Positions 8,559 through 16,763 of a DNA stretch of 64,000 nt are shown here, one piece after another. Both the position numbers and the translations under genes were made by a program. Location: assembly GCA_041675905.1 (NCBI GenBank), contig JBAYSX010000001.1, forward strand, positions 124,001 through 188,000. The letters run 5' to 3'. The notes under the pieces are model-generated. The model was given only the letters and a program-made list of their open reading frames with translations. It did no database searches and had not been told where the DNA came from. The stretch's first letter is position 1. Every line of letters starts with the position of its first letter. The stretch comes from Sandaracinobacteroides sp041675905. Lineage in GTDB: Bacteria; Pseudomonadota; Alphaproteobacteria; Sphingomonadales; Sphingomonadaceae.

Positions 8559-8969
8559 ATGCGGGCGAGTGTCGTGTTGCAGCGGCGTGTGGTGGCGGCG
8601 TTGCACGCCTCGCCCGCCCTTTCTGCGCGGAAGCTGCGGATCTACGATGGACCGCCGCCGGATGCGTCCCCCCCTTATCTGTCCGTGGGTGCGGAAAATA
8701 TTCTGGATTGGGGATGGAAGGGCGGTGGTGGCGTGGATCATCGCTTCCAGGTGCAGCTATGGGATGCATCGGACGGCGTGGGGTCGGCGAAGGCTATTCT
8801 GGCAGACGTGGAGGCGGCGGTTCTGGCGATGCCGCGTGTGGGCGACGGCGTACGGCTGGTGATGTTGCGGAGGCTGCGGGCGCAGGTGCGGCGGAGGCCC
8901 GGGCAATGGACGGAAGCGACGGTAGAGTTTCGCGCGCTGGTGGTGATGGAGAATCAGGATGGCGATTGA
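8559..8969 (+). CDS. tail terminator-like protein, DUF3168 (RcGTA g8-like)
   Basis: A 136-residue DUF3168 protein, the family that caps the tail tube at the head-proximal end. Visible features are an N-terminal helix (VLQRRVVAALHASPAL), the PPYLSVGAENILDWGWK segment, the H-RFQVQLWDASDG strand and the helix with AKAILADVEAAVLAM, then a C-terminal EATVEFRALV strand. It overlaps the major tail protein gene by 11 bases and starts 5 bases after the previous stop. Confidence 0.88.
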   Translation: MRASVVLQRRVVAALHASPALSARKLRIYDGPPPDASPPYLSVGAENILDWGWKGGGGVDHRFQVQLWDASDGVGSAKAILADVEAAVLAMPRVGDGVRLVMLRRLRAQVRRRPGQWTEATVEFRALVVMENQDGD

Positions 8970-9366
8970 GAGCGGTGCGGCCTTTTTGTTGAAGCTGAGC
9001 GATGGTGGGACGCCGGAGCAATATGTGACGGTGGCGGGCCTGCGGACGACGCAGCTGAGTTTCACGACGGACCCGGTTGTGGTGACGCACAAGGGATCAG
9101 GCGGTTGGCGCGAATTGTTGCCGACGGGCGGGATCAAATCCGTTTCGATTTCTGGCGCGGGTGTGTTTACCGGTTCGGTAGCGGAAACGCAGCTGAAAAC
9201 GCGGGCGCTGAGCGGTGCGGTAGACCGGTTTGAAGTCAGTTTTGAAGGGGGTGAGCGATTACGCGGCACCTTTCAACTGACGCGACTGGATTATGCGGGG
9301 GATTTCAACGGGGAGCGCACCTATACGGTGGCACTGGAAAGCTCCGGTCAGGTGGTGAGCCTTTGA
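8959..9366 (+). CDS. phage/GTA major tail protein (RcGTA g9-like)
   Basis: Subunit of the tail tube. The 135-residue sequence has the TP901-1/GTA pattern: MAIESGAAFLLKL at the N terminus, an R-T-T-Q-L-S-F segment, GWRELLPTGGIKSVSISGAGVFTG in the middle, and FEVSFEGGERLRGTFQLTRLDYAGDFNGE with YTVALESSG at the end. It overlaps neighbours on both sides, which fits one polycistronic unit. Confidence 0.92.
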   Translation: MAIESGAAFLLKLSDGGTPEQYVTVAGLRTTQLSFTTDPVVVTHKGSGGWRELLPTGGIKSVSISGAGVFTGSVAETQLKTRALSGAVDRFEVSFEGGERLRGTFQLTRLDYAGDFNGERTYTVALESSGQVVSL

Positions 9367-9668
9367 GCGTGGCCAATCGTTTGCGCGGCGAGGTGGCATT
9401 GTCGCTCGGCGGGCAGGAGCGGAGGTTGCGACCGACATTTGCGCGGCTGGTGGCGGCGGAAGCGGAAATCGGGAGTCTGTACGCGCTGATCGACCGGACG
9501 GTAACCGGCGATGTGCGGCTGGCTGAGATTGCGGCGCTTTTTTGGCATTGCCTGGATGGAGAGGGTGCTGACCGGGCGGCCTTCGGCGAGGAAATGCTGG
9601 CGGCAGGTATGGCGAAGCTGTTGCCTGCCTATCGGGCGCTGCTGTCCGCGGCGTTTGCTTCGGAATGA
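9363..9668 (+). CDS. GTA tail assembly chaperone, gene-transfer-agent family (RcGTA g10-like)
   Basis: A 101-residue GTA-type tail chaperone, probably holding the tape measure during tail assembly. It has the family's short beta opening (GEVALSLGGQERRLRPTFARLVAAEAEIG), then helices with AEIAALFWHCLDG. The frame opens with TTG at 9363, overlapping the tail-protein stop as TTGA; GTG at 9369 is an alternative with better spacing from a GGTGAG site. It overlaps the following small gene by four bases. Confidence 0.87.
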   Translation: MSVANRLRGEVALSLGGQERRLRPTFARLVAAEAEIGSLYALIDRTVTGDVRLAEIAALFWHCLDGEGADRAAFGEEMLAAGMAKLLPAYRALLSAAFASE

Positions 9669-9865
9669 AGCTGTTTGCCGAGCTGGCGATGGTGGCGGCG
9701 CGGTTTGCGACGGGGCGGCTGGCATGGCCGGCAGACCGATTCTGGGATGCGACGGTGGCGGAGTTGCAGACGGCGGTTGAGGGAGCGCTTGGCCTGGAGG
9801 CGTCATCACAGGCGCTTTCCGCCGCCGATCTGGCGCGGCTGAAGGAGTTGTTTCCGGATGGATGA
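9665..9865 (+). CDS. small phage tail chaperone (TIGR02216-like, RcGTA g10.1-like)
   Basis: A 66-residue protein that matches the small rcc01693/TIGR02216-type family located between tail chaperone and tape measure in GTA clusters: a hydrophobic helix AELAMVAARFATGRLAW, then PADRFWDATVAELQTAVEGALG, and the ending DLARLKELFPDG. It overlaps both neighbours (4 bases and 8 bases). Probably it is a partner of the preceding chaperone. Confidence 0.83.
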   Translation: MKLFAELAMVAARFATGRLAWPADRFWDATVAELQTAVEGALGLEASSQALSAADLARLKELFPDG

Positions 9866-10415
9866 GAATTTGGATTTCGCCATGTTGCGTGTGCGGGCCG
9901 ATACGGCGGCATTCCGGCGGGACGTGGAAGATATGCGCACGGCGCTGGAAACGTCGCTGGACAGTGGCGCGAATACCGCCGGACGGGGAGTTTCCAGCGC
10001 ACTGGCGCGGGCGGCGCGGTCAGGCAAACTCGAGTTTGAGGATCTGGCGAAGGCGGCCAGCCGGGCGTTGGGCGAGATTGCGGCGGCGGCGTTGAAAATC
10101 GGTCCGGCGCAGGCGGCGGGCGGGGGACTGGCGGGGCTGTTGTCCGGTGTGGTGTCGGGAATGATGGGTGCGCCAGGGCGAGCGACCGGCGGGCCTGTAT
10201 CGCCGGGGAAGGCATATGTTGTGGGGGAGCGGGGGCCGGAACTGTTTGTACCCACGTCGAGCGGTCGGGTGGAAGTGCCGGGAACCGCGCGGGCACCGGT
10301 GAATGTGACGGTGAATGTATCAGCGTCGGGCGGAGCGTCGGCGGATTACATGGCGCGGACCGGACGGCAGGTTGCGCGACAGGTGCGGCGGGCATTGGAT
10401 CGGGCAGGAGGCTGA
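9858..10415 (+). CDS. tail tape measure protein, short GTA type (RcGTA g11-like)
   Basis: Sets tail length and is packed in the tail tube. Only 185 residues. N-terminal helices with R-x-D-T-A-A-F-R-R-D-V-E, a middle with AARSGKLEFEDLAKAASRALGEIAAAALKI, a Gly/Ala-rich hydrophobic stretch (AGGGLAGLLSGVVSGMMG), and the typical phage GPVSPGKAYVVGERGPELFVP block, ending in a helix RTGRQVARQVRRAL. Phage tape measures are usually over 600 residues; a very short one is a hallmark of GTA clusters and predicts a short tail. Confidence 0.88.
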   Translation: MDENLDFAMLRVRADTAAFRRDVEDMRTALETSLDSGANTAGRGVSSALARAARSGKLEFEDLAKAASRALGEIAAAALKIGPAQAAGGGLAGLLSGVVSGMMGAPGRATGGPVSPGKAYVVGERGPELFVPTSSGRVEVPGTARAPVNVTVNVSASGGASADYMARTGRQVARQVRRALDRAGG

Positions 10416-10418
10416 CGG

Positions 10419-12755
10419 ATGCAGCATTATCTCGCGACACCGGCGGATCAGTTACGCACCGCATATGTGAAAAGATTTGCGCCGCAATTTTGGACGGTGG
10501 ATTTTCCGCGCCCGATGATGGCCGCTGTTACGGCACCGGCGGCGGGCACCTTGCGCGTCGATCTGGATTTTCTGACACGCAATGATCTGGCGGGGTTGAT
10601 CTGGGATAGCGAGGATCGCTGGTCCCACCCGTTGCTGGCGTATCGGACAGCGCGTGATTATCGCGGAATTGTCTGGACGTTCGACTGGGTGGCGGGGCCG
10701 GGATTGATGCTGCTGGACCAGGTGCATGGTCCGGTACTTACGATCGAGGGGCGCGATGCGGCAGGCGTTGGGCGCACCTGGTATGTGCGTTTGTGGAATT
10801 ATGCTGAGGGTACGCCTGCGCAAGCGGGGATAACTCTGGATTTTGACGATCTGCAATCCGGATATGGCGTCGATGGCGAGACAGTGTTTGCGGGCGACAT
10901 CGATCGGATGTTTATTTCTTTGGTGCCGGATGCCTATGACGAGACGGCAGTGCCGCTTGAAGCTGTGGTTTCGACCTGGGCGGAGTTGCGGAATATCGCC
11001 GTTCGTGGGCGCGGGGCGTCGCTAACGATTGGCGATGCGTGGTTGCCGGAACACAAATTGCGTATGTGTTCCGGTTATGATGACAGCTATCATCAGACTC
11101 CCGAACGGCTGGTGGAGCAGTGGCGGGCGCTGGGGTATCGTGGGTTTATCAACCATTACATTGGTATGAGCCACCATTATGCATTGGGAAATGTGGGCGG
11201 TGGCAGGTTCGAGGTGGCCGGCGGCTTGTGCGCCAGTGCTGGCGCATGGCATCGTGCGTTTGCACGAGCGCTCGTGAAGGCGAGGTTCGGACTTTTACTG
11301 TCGCTTTCTTATGAATTGTTCGACGCTAACGCGCCGGCGGCATGGGCGCAGATGGACGGGGATGGTCAGCGTGCGCTGACAGGGTGGGAACCGCCTTCGA
11401 CGCTGCTTTCGCCCTGTAATGACAATGCAATGGCGTGGTTGCGGGGCATGGCGCGGGCATTTGTCGAACTGGTGGTTGCAGAGGGAGTGGACGTTCATTT
11501 CCAGGTGGGAGAGCCTTGGTGGTGGGTGTCAGGCGGGGTGAAGCCCTGTTTTTATGATGCGGCGACGGTCGGGCGCTGGGAGGCGGAACGGGGGGTATAT
11601 CCGCCGTTGATGGACGATGTGCGCGGTGAGCGCAGTGCGGACGAGAAAGCGTGGCTCGACTGGCTCGGCGCACGGTTGGCGGAATCGACAGCGGCCGTGC
11701 GGGAGGCGGCGCGGGCGGCGACAGGAGAGGGGAGCTTTACGTCTTATCTGCTGTTTTTTGCGCCGCAGGTTCTGGATGCGGCGGCCCCGGAATTGTGGCG
11801 GGCCAATATGCCCGAAGGCTGGGCATGGCCGGAATGGGACGTGCTGCAACTGGAAGACTATGACTTTGTTACCGCTGGCGATGAGGCGGGGATGCGGCGC
11901 GGGCGCATCGCAGTGCAGGAACGGTTGCGCTATCCGATGGCGCAGCAGCAATATCTGGCCGGTTTTGTGCTGGATGGCGCAGAGGCTCCCCGGCAGTGGC
12001 CGCGCATTGGCAAAGCGATAATCGACAGTTTTATGCGGGAGACACCGGAGACGCTGGTGTGGGCGTGGCCGCAGGTTGCACGCGACGGATTTGTGTTTTT
12101 TGCGCTGGGTGCAGCGAATGAGGAACCGGACATGGAAGCTTTTCACGATGTGCTGTTTCCGCTCGATCCGGGATTCGATGCGGTGGGCGGACCGGAGTTT
12201 TCAACGCAGGTGGCGATGCTGGCTTCCGGTCATGAGCAACGGAATATGCAATGGGCGACGGCGCGGCTATCCTATGATGCGGGACTTGGGGTTCGTTCGG
12301 AAGAAGATCTGGTGCGCTTGCTGGCATTTTTTCGTGCGCGGCGCGGTCAGGCTTTTGGATTTCGGTTTCGCGACCCGATTGACTGGTCGAGCGCCGATGG
12401 CGGGACGGTGACGGCGGGGGACCAGTTTCTGGGGATTGGTGATGGGGCGACGCTCTCTTTCCGGTTGGTCAAACGCTATGGGGAATTGGGTAGTGACGAG
12501 GTGCGGCCGATAACCCGTCCGGTCGCCGGGAGTGTCCGCGTCTCAGTCGGTGGAATGGAGATGCCGGCGGGATGGAGCCTTGCGCCGGGCGGTGTGGTGC
12601 AGTTCGATGTAGCGCCCGCGGTGGGAGAAATGGTGCGTGCAGGGTTTAATTTCGATGTGCCGGTACGTTTTGCGGTGGATCGGATCGATATTTCCCTGTC
12701 GGGATGGAGGGCAGGCGAACTGCCTGCCGTGCCGATTGTTGAGGTGCGGGAATGA
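10419..12755 (+). CDS. DUF2460 distal tail protein with large glycosidase-like N-terminal region (RcGTA g12-like fusion)
   Basis: A 778-residue protein. Residues from about 575 on (VLFPLDPGFDAVGGPEF, the ARLSYDAGLG and FFRARRGQAFGFRFRDP blocks, VRFAVDRIDISL) are a complete DUF2460 domain, which alone is the normal ~210-residue GTA g12 protein, part of the tail tip. The first ~574 residues are extra. They open with a beta-rich module (about 1-200) and then look like an alpha/beta barrel: YDDSYHQTPERLVEQWRALGYRGFINHY, a VDVHFQVGEPWWW strand with a Glu placed as in glycoside hydrolases, then WPEWDVLQLEDYDFV. It could cut or bind cell-surface glycan. Catalysis is inferred, not shown. Four bases separate it from the tape measure gene. 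Confidence 0.85.
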   Translation: MQHYLATPADQLRTAYVKRFAPQFWTVDFPRPMMAAVTAPAAGTLRVDLDFLTRNDLAGLIWDSEDRWSHPLLAYRTARDYRGIVWTFDWVAGPGLMLLDQVHGPVLTIEGRDAAGVGRTWYVRLWNYAEGTPAQAGITLDFDDLQSGYGVDGETVFAGDIDRMFISLVPDAYDETAVPLEAVVSTWAELRNIAVRGRGASLTIGDAWLPEHKLRMCSGYDDSYHQTPERLVEQWRALGYRGFINHYIGMSHHYALGNVGGGRFEVAGGLCASAGAWHRAFARALVKARFGLLLSLSYELFDANAPAAWAQMDGDGQRALTGWEPPSTLLSPCNDNAMAWLRGMARAFVELVVAEGVDVHFQVGEPWWWVSGGVKPCFYDAATVGRWEAERGVYPPLMDDVRGERSADEKAWLDWLGARLAESTAAVREAARAATGEGSFTSYLLFFAPQVLDAAAPELWRANMPEGWAWPEWDVLQLEDYDFVTAGDEAGMRRGRIAVQERLRYPMAQQQYLAGFVLDGAEAPRQWPRIGKAIIDSFMRETPETLVWAWPQVARDGFVFFALGAANEEPDMEAFHDVLFPLDPGFDAVGGPEFSTQVAMLASGHEQRNMQWATARLSYDAGLGVRSEEDLVRLLAFFRARRGQAFGFRFRDPIDWSSADGGTVTAGDQFLGIGDGATLSFRLVKRYGELGSDEVRPITRPVAGSVRVSVGGMEMPAGWSLAPGGVVQFDVAPAVGEMVRAGFNFDVPVRFAVDRIDISLSGWRAGELPAVPIVEVRE

Positions 12756-13591
12756 GCCCGGAACTCGTGATCGCATTTGGCGGTGAGGTGACGGCCATCG
12801 CTTTGCTGTGGCGGTTGACGCGCGGTGATGGCGTGGTGCTGGGCTTTACCGGCCATGATCAGGACATTTTGGCGGGTGGTGTGCTCTACCGGGCACATCC
12901 GGGTATGACGCCATCGGCAGTAGCGTTAAGCGACGGGTTTTCCGCCGATACTATGGAAGTGCGTGGCGCAATGGCGGCCATGGCGTTGCGTGCCGATGAT
13001 CTCGATGTCGGACGGTGGGATGGTGCGCGACTGGAATTGTTCGCCTGTGACTGGACCGATGCGGAAAAAGGCATGTTGAGGTTGATGCGCGGAACCGTCG
13101 GTGACGTTGCGCGCGAGGATTTTGGTACGGGCGCTGGATTTGCGGTGGAACTGGAATCAGAAATGGCGGCACTGGAACGCGGTGGTGCGCCACTCTGCTC
13201 GCCCTTGTGCCGGGCCGAATTGGGGGATGCGCGCTGCCAGGTCGATATGGAAGGGCGCGTGGTGGAAGTGGGGGCGGTGGATGGATTGGCGGAGCATGTA
13301 TGGCTGACGCAACCGCTGTCGACGCCGGAGTTATATAATGACGGGCGGATGCGGATTCTGGATGGACCGTTATCGGGAATCGATCGAAGGATTGCGGTAT
13401 CGTCTGCCGGAGAGCTTTTGCTGGAGGAACCGATCCATGGTGATGGCCTGGCAGGCGCGCGGATCCGGTTGCGCGAAGGGTGCGACAAGCGATTTGCAAC
13501 ATGCGCGGGCCGGTTTGCAAACGGTGCGGCGTTCGATGGTGAACCCCACGTGCCCGGCAATGATGCATTGATTCGTTATGGGGAATCCTGA
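12752..13591 (+). CDS. DUF2163 tail hub protein (RcGTA g13-like)
   Basis: A 279-residue DUF2163/BR0599 protein of the tail hub, which joins the tube to the tip. The N-terminal half has W-R-L-T-R-x-D-G-V-V-L-G-F-T-x-H-D; the C-terminal half has the conserved Cys set CSPLCR-AELGDARC, then CDKRFATC. Such cysteines are thought to hold an iron-sulfur cluster in RcGTA and lambda-like tail-tip proteins; the binding is an inference here. It starts inside the end of the DUF2460 gene (ATGA, 4-base overlap). Confidence 0.9.
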   Translation: MSPELVIAFGGEVTAIALLWRLTRGDGVVLGFTGHDQDILAGGVLYRAHPGMTPSAVALSDGFSADTMEVRGAMAAMALRADDLDVGRWDGARLELFACDWTDAEKGMLRLMRGTVGDVAREDFGTGAGFAVELESEMAALERGGAPLCSPLCRAELGDARCQVDMEGRVVEVGAVDGLAEHVWLTQPLSTPELYNDGRMRILDGPLSGIDRRIAVSSAGELLLEEPIHGDGLAGARIRLREGCDKRFATCAGRFANGAAFDGEPHVPGNDALIRYGES

Positions 13592-14024
13592 CCTTCATCC
13601 ACGGGCGGCGTGGATTGTGGATGGCGCACGGGTGTGTGTGGGCGTGCGTTTTCGTCCGCAAGGGCGGGGAATCGACGGACTGGATTGTCTGGGCGTGGTG
13701 ATCCGGGCAGCGGCGAATGCCGGAATCCATGTTATTGCGCCGGTTGATTATGCGTTGGCGGGACAGGGGCTGGCGCAGGCATATGCGGGTCTGGTGAACC
13801 AGGGATTTCGACGGCTGGGATGCGGCGAGGCCAGAGCGGGGGATATGCTGGCGAAGAGTCCTGCAACGAGACAGGTGCATTTTGCGATATGCACCGGGTC
13901 GGGCGTAGTTGAGGCTCACCTGGGCATGCGCCGGGTGATTGAGCGGCCATTATCTGCGGATGACAATTGGGAGTCAGCATGGCGCATGCCTGCAACAGGG
14001 GAGTCTGATACATGGCGACTATGA
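13578..14024 (+). CDS. NlpC/P60-type cell-wall peptidase of the tail (RcGTA g14-like)
   Basis: A 148-residue NlpC/P60 cysteine peptidase, expected to cut peptidoglycan so DNA can cross the wall. The catalytic Cys is in GIDGLDCLGVV and the His most likely in VHFAICTG; VVEAHLGMRRVIERPL follows. It overlaps the hub gene by 14 bases and the tail-tip gene by 13 bases, an arrangement kept in RcGTA-like clusters. Confidence 0.88.
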   Translation: MGNPDLHPRAAWIVDGARVCVGVRFRPQGRGIDGLDCLGVVIRAAANAGIHVIAPVDYALAGQGLAQAYAGLVNQGFRRLGCGEARAGDMLAKSPATRQVHFAICTGSGVVEAHLGMRRVIERPLSADDNWESAWRMPATGESDTWRL

Positions 14025-16162
14025 TGTTTTCCACTGTTGGTCATGCCGTCGGGGGACCATTGGGCGCAGCGGTGGGTGCGGTAATCGGTGGCACCGTGGA
14101 TCGGGCGGTTTTTGGCGGACGGGGCAAGGCAGCGAATGATTTGCTGGTGCAGCGATCTGCTTATGGGGAGGCGATACCGCGGCTTTATGGTCGTACGCGA
14201 CAGGCAGGCATTGTCATCTGGGCGCTGCCGCTGGCCCGGGGAGGAGACAAGGGAGGCGGACGCAAGGCATGGACGACCTCGTTCGCGGTTGCGTTATCTT
14301 CCCGAACGATTCTGGACGTTGGGCGTATCTGGGCTGATGGGCGGGAAATCCGCAATGCCAACAAGATCTTTGAGTTTCCGGTGCGTATGCGCGTGTACAG
14401 GGGTAATGGACGAGAGGATGCTGATCCTGTCATCATCGCGGCGGAAGGCATGGGGCAGGCGCCGGCATATCAGAACCTGGCTTATGTTGTGTTCGAAGAC
14501 CTCGATCTGGGGCCATTTGGAAATCGTATCCCGAATCTGAGTTTTGAGGTGATCGCGGACGATCTGGATCCGGGAGAATGGCTCTCCGATCTTGGGGCTT
14601 TGCCTGGCGTTGCGGTGATGCCGGACGGTACAAGGACCGGCGCGCTCGGTTATGCAGCCAGTGCAACCCGATGGCGGCAGGACGCGGAGACGTTGGCGCA
14701 ATTGTGCGGTGCGGAAGTGCGATTTGCTGGCGGTGTCGCATGTGTGTCGGGTGCGGGGCGGATTTTCACGATTCCTGAAGAGGAAATTGGTGCGGTTGTG
14801 CCTGAGATTGACGCCCGGACGGTTCGGCGGGCGGCATCGGGTGATCGACCCGCCAGTTTGACATTGGGCTATGCTGATCCGGACCGGGATTATCAGGCTG
14901 GCCGACAAAGCGCCACGCGCGGCCGGACTGGCGCGGCTCTGGGGAGTGATGCGCCGGTAACAGTCTCTGCAGATATGGCACGGGCGCTGGCTGACAGGAT
15001 GTTGCGCAAGGCTGAGGCGGCCGTTTCTACTTTGGAGATCGCGCTGTCGTGGCGCTGGATGGATGTGACAGTTGGCGATACATTGAGGCTAGGCGAGCGG
15101 CCTGAGCGCTGGCGAGTGGTGCGACGGGATATAGAGGCGATGCTCATCCGGCTGGAACTGGTACGTGAGCCGCATGATGTTGAGGCGTGGCAGCATGGCG
15201 GCGATGGCGGCCGTGCCTTGTCGGCGCCAGTTTTGCCTGCACCAGAAACCCTGATCTCGGTGTTCGAGGCTCCTGTGCCGTTGCGCGCGGATGTGAATGG
15301 CCATGGCTTCTGGGTAAGCGCATCCGGCGGTGCCGGCTGGCGCGGGGCGAAGATCCGCTGGTCGGCCGGGGAAGATCCGGCATTTCTGGGGGAGATTTCT
15401 TCGTCAACACCTGGCGGCATATTGCTCAATGGATTGGCGGCGGGGCCATCGACGATCTGGGATGAGAGTGCGATCCTCGATGTCAGACTGGATCAGCCAG
15501 ACAACAGCTTTGAGGGGCGGACAGCTTTGGCGGTACTGGCCGGAGCGAATCTGATACGCGTCGGGGAGGAACTCATCCAGTTTCGCGATTGCGAGCAGAT
15601 AGCCGGTGGAATTGTGCGGCTTAAGGGTTTGCTCCGCGGGCGGTTCGGGACGGACCATGTGATGGCCGCGCACCCGTCCGGTACGCGGGTGCAGGCGATC
15701 ATACCGGAGCAACTGTTGTTCCTGTCAATGGGAAATGATTCAATCGGTCGTGAGGTCAGAATATTCGCCGCGGGGGCGGGTGATCCACCGGGCGGCACCG
15801 AAGCAGTGCACATTTATTCCGGAGAAAGCGATGCGCCGCTGGCTCCGGTACATGTGCAAGTGCATCGTAACGCTTCCGGAAACATCATCGTCTCCTGGGT
15901 GCCCCGAGAGCGGCAATGGGTTGAGTGGTCTGCGAATATAAACGGGAGCGATCGTCTGTTTCGGTGCCGCTTCCGCGTCAACGGCCCAAGTGTAATTATT
16001 GGTAAAACCAGATTCGTGACTGGCAGGGAGTTTACATACTCACCCACTGACCAGAAGGAGGATTTCGGATTCATTCCGGAGAATTTCGCCTGTGAGTTGA
16101 TTGTCGAGGGTAATGGTCCGACCGAAATCCGCTCTACGGGCTGGCTGGAATTTGACGTATAG
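14012..16162 (+). CDS. tail-tip/host-specificity protein, short form of RcGTA g15
   Basis: A 716-residue tail-tip protein. The N terminus has the Gly/Ala-rich glycine-zipper stretch (VGGPLGAAVGAVIGGTVDRAVFGG), then the conserved QRSAYGEAIPRLYGRTRQAGIVIWA and RTILDVGRIWADGREI segments, and a later phage-tail core with LRRVV-type strands (residues about 200-450). The RcGTA homologue is about 1,300 residues and contains an internal TIM-barrel-like domain; no such region is visible between the two parts here. The C-terminal third is beta-rich (RFGTDHVMAAHPSG, EWSANINGSDRLFRCRFRV) and probably binds the recipient surface. Confidence 0.87.
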   Translation: MATMMFSTVGHAVGGPLGAAVGAVIGGTVDRAVFGGRGKAANDLLVQRSAYGEAIPRLYGRTRQAGIVIWALPLARGGDKGGGRKAWTTSFAVALSSRTILDVGRIWADGREIRNANKIFEFPVRMRVYRGNGREDADPVIIAAEGMGQAPAYQNLAYVVFEDLDLGPFGNRIPNLSFEVIADDLDPGEWLSDLGALPGVAVMPDGTRTGALGYAASATRWRQDAETLAQLCGAEVRFAGGVACVSGAGRIFTIPEEEIGAVVPEIDARTVRRAASGDRPASLTLGYADPDRDYQAGRQSATRGRTGAALGSDAPVTVSADMARALADRMLRKAEAAVSTLEIALSWRWMDVTVGDTLRLGERPERWRVVRRDIEAMLIRLELVREPHDVEAWQHGGDGGRALSAPVLPAPETLISVFEAPVPLRADVNGHGFWVSASGGAGWRGAKIRWSAGEDPAFLGEISSSTPGGILLNGLAAGPSTIWDESAILDVRLDQPDNSFEGRTALAVLAGANLIRVGEELIQFRDCEQIAGGIVRLKGLLRGRFGTDHVMAAHPSGTRVQAIIPEQLLFLSMGNDSIGREVRIFAAGAGDPPGGTEAVHIYSGESDAPLAPVHVQVHRNASGNIIVSWVPRERQWVEWSANINGSDRLFRCRFRVNGPSVIIGKTRFVTGREFTYSPTDQKEDFGFIPENFACELIVEGNGPTEIRSTGWLEFDV

Positions 16163-16171
16163 GGAGAGGCT

Positions 16172-16633
16172 ATGTCGGAGTATACATCGCTCTATCAATT
16201 GCCGATGCTGGTGAGTGGGCAAGGACAGAAAGACATTACCCATAATGAAGCATTATTACTGATCGATCTTCTATTACATGTATGTGTGGAAAGCACCGAA
16301 GTTGCCGCTCCACCAGCTACACCTGAACCCGGACAATGCTGGCTTGTGCCAGTGGGCGCGATGGGCGTCTGGTCCGGGTGGGTTGGTGCACTGGCGGCGT
16401 GGACTGGCGGAGGGTGGCGGTATATCGTCCCGCGGGAAGGCATGCGAGCCTATGTACGGGACACGGCGGGGGATGTTCAGTATCGCTCAGGTGACTGGGT
16501 AAAACTGCCATTGGCGGGCGTACCGACCGTTTCCATCGCAATTGCGGAAGGCGGTATTAATGTAGATATGGAGGCCCGGCAGGCGATCGGCGCGGTGATC
16601 GCGCGCATGCAGGAGCTGGGTCTGGTCGGTTAG
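16172..16633 (+). CDS. DUF2793 phage-associated protein
   Basis: A 153-residue DUF2793 protein, a family often found at the end of alphaproteobacterial GTA or prophage tail modules. Visible signatures: LPMLVSGQGQKDITHNEALLLIDLL at the N terminus, PGQCWLVP, and WTGGGWRYIVPREGMRAYV. Function unknown; a tail-fibre or surface-binding role is plausible by position. It starts 10 bases after the tail-tip stop with a GGGAGAGG ribosome site and is the last gene of the cluster. Confidence 0.88.
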   Translation: MSEYTSLYQLPMLVSGQGQKDITHNEALLLIDLLLHVCVESTEVAAPPATPEPGQCWLVPVGAMGVWSGWVGALAAWTGGGWRYIVPREGMRAYVRDTAGDVQYRSGDWVKLPLAGVPTVSIAIAEGGINVDMEARQAIGAVIARMQELGLVG

Positions 16634-16763
16634 CGTGAGTGTCTATTACTCGGCACGCGTGTTGCCTTGAAGCCACAGTTTTGGCGATTATCCCCTTGAT
16701 ATCTCGTAAATGGCTCGGCTAGATAGAACGGCCTTGGTGCGTTATCACTGGAAGGGAATAATC

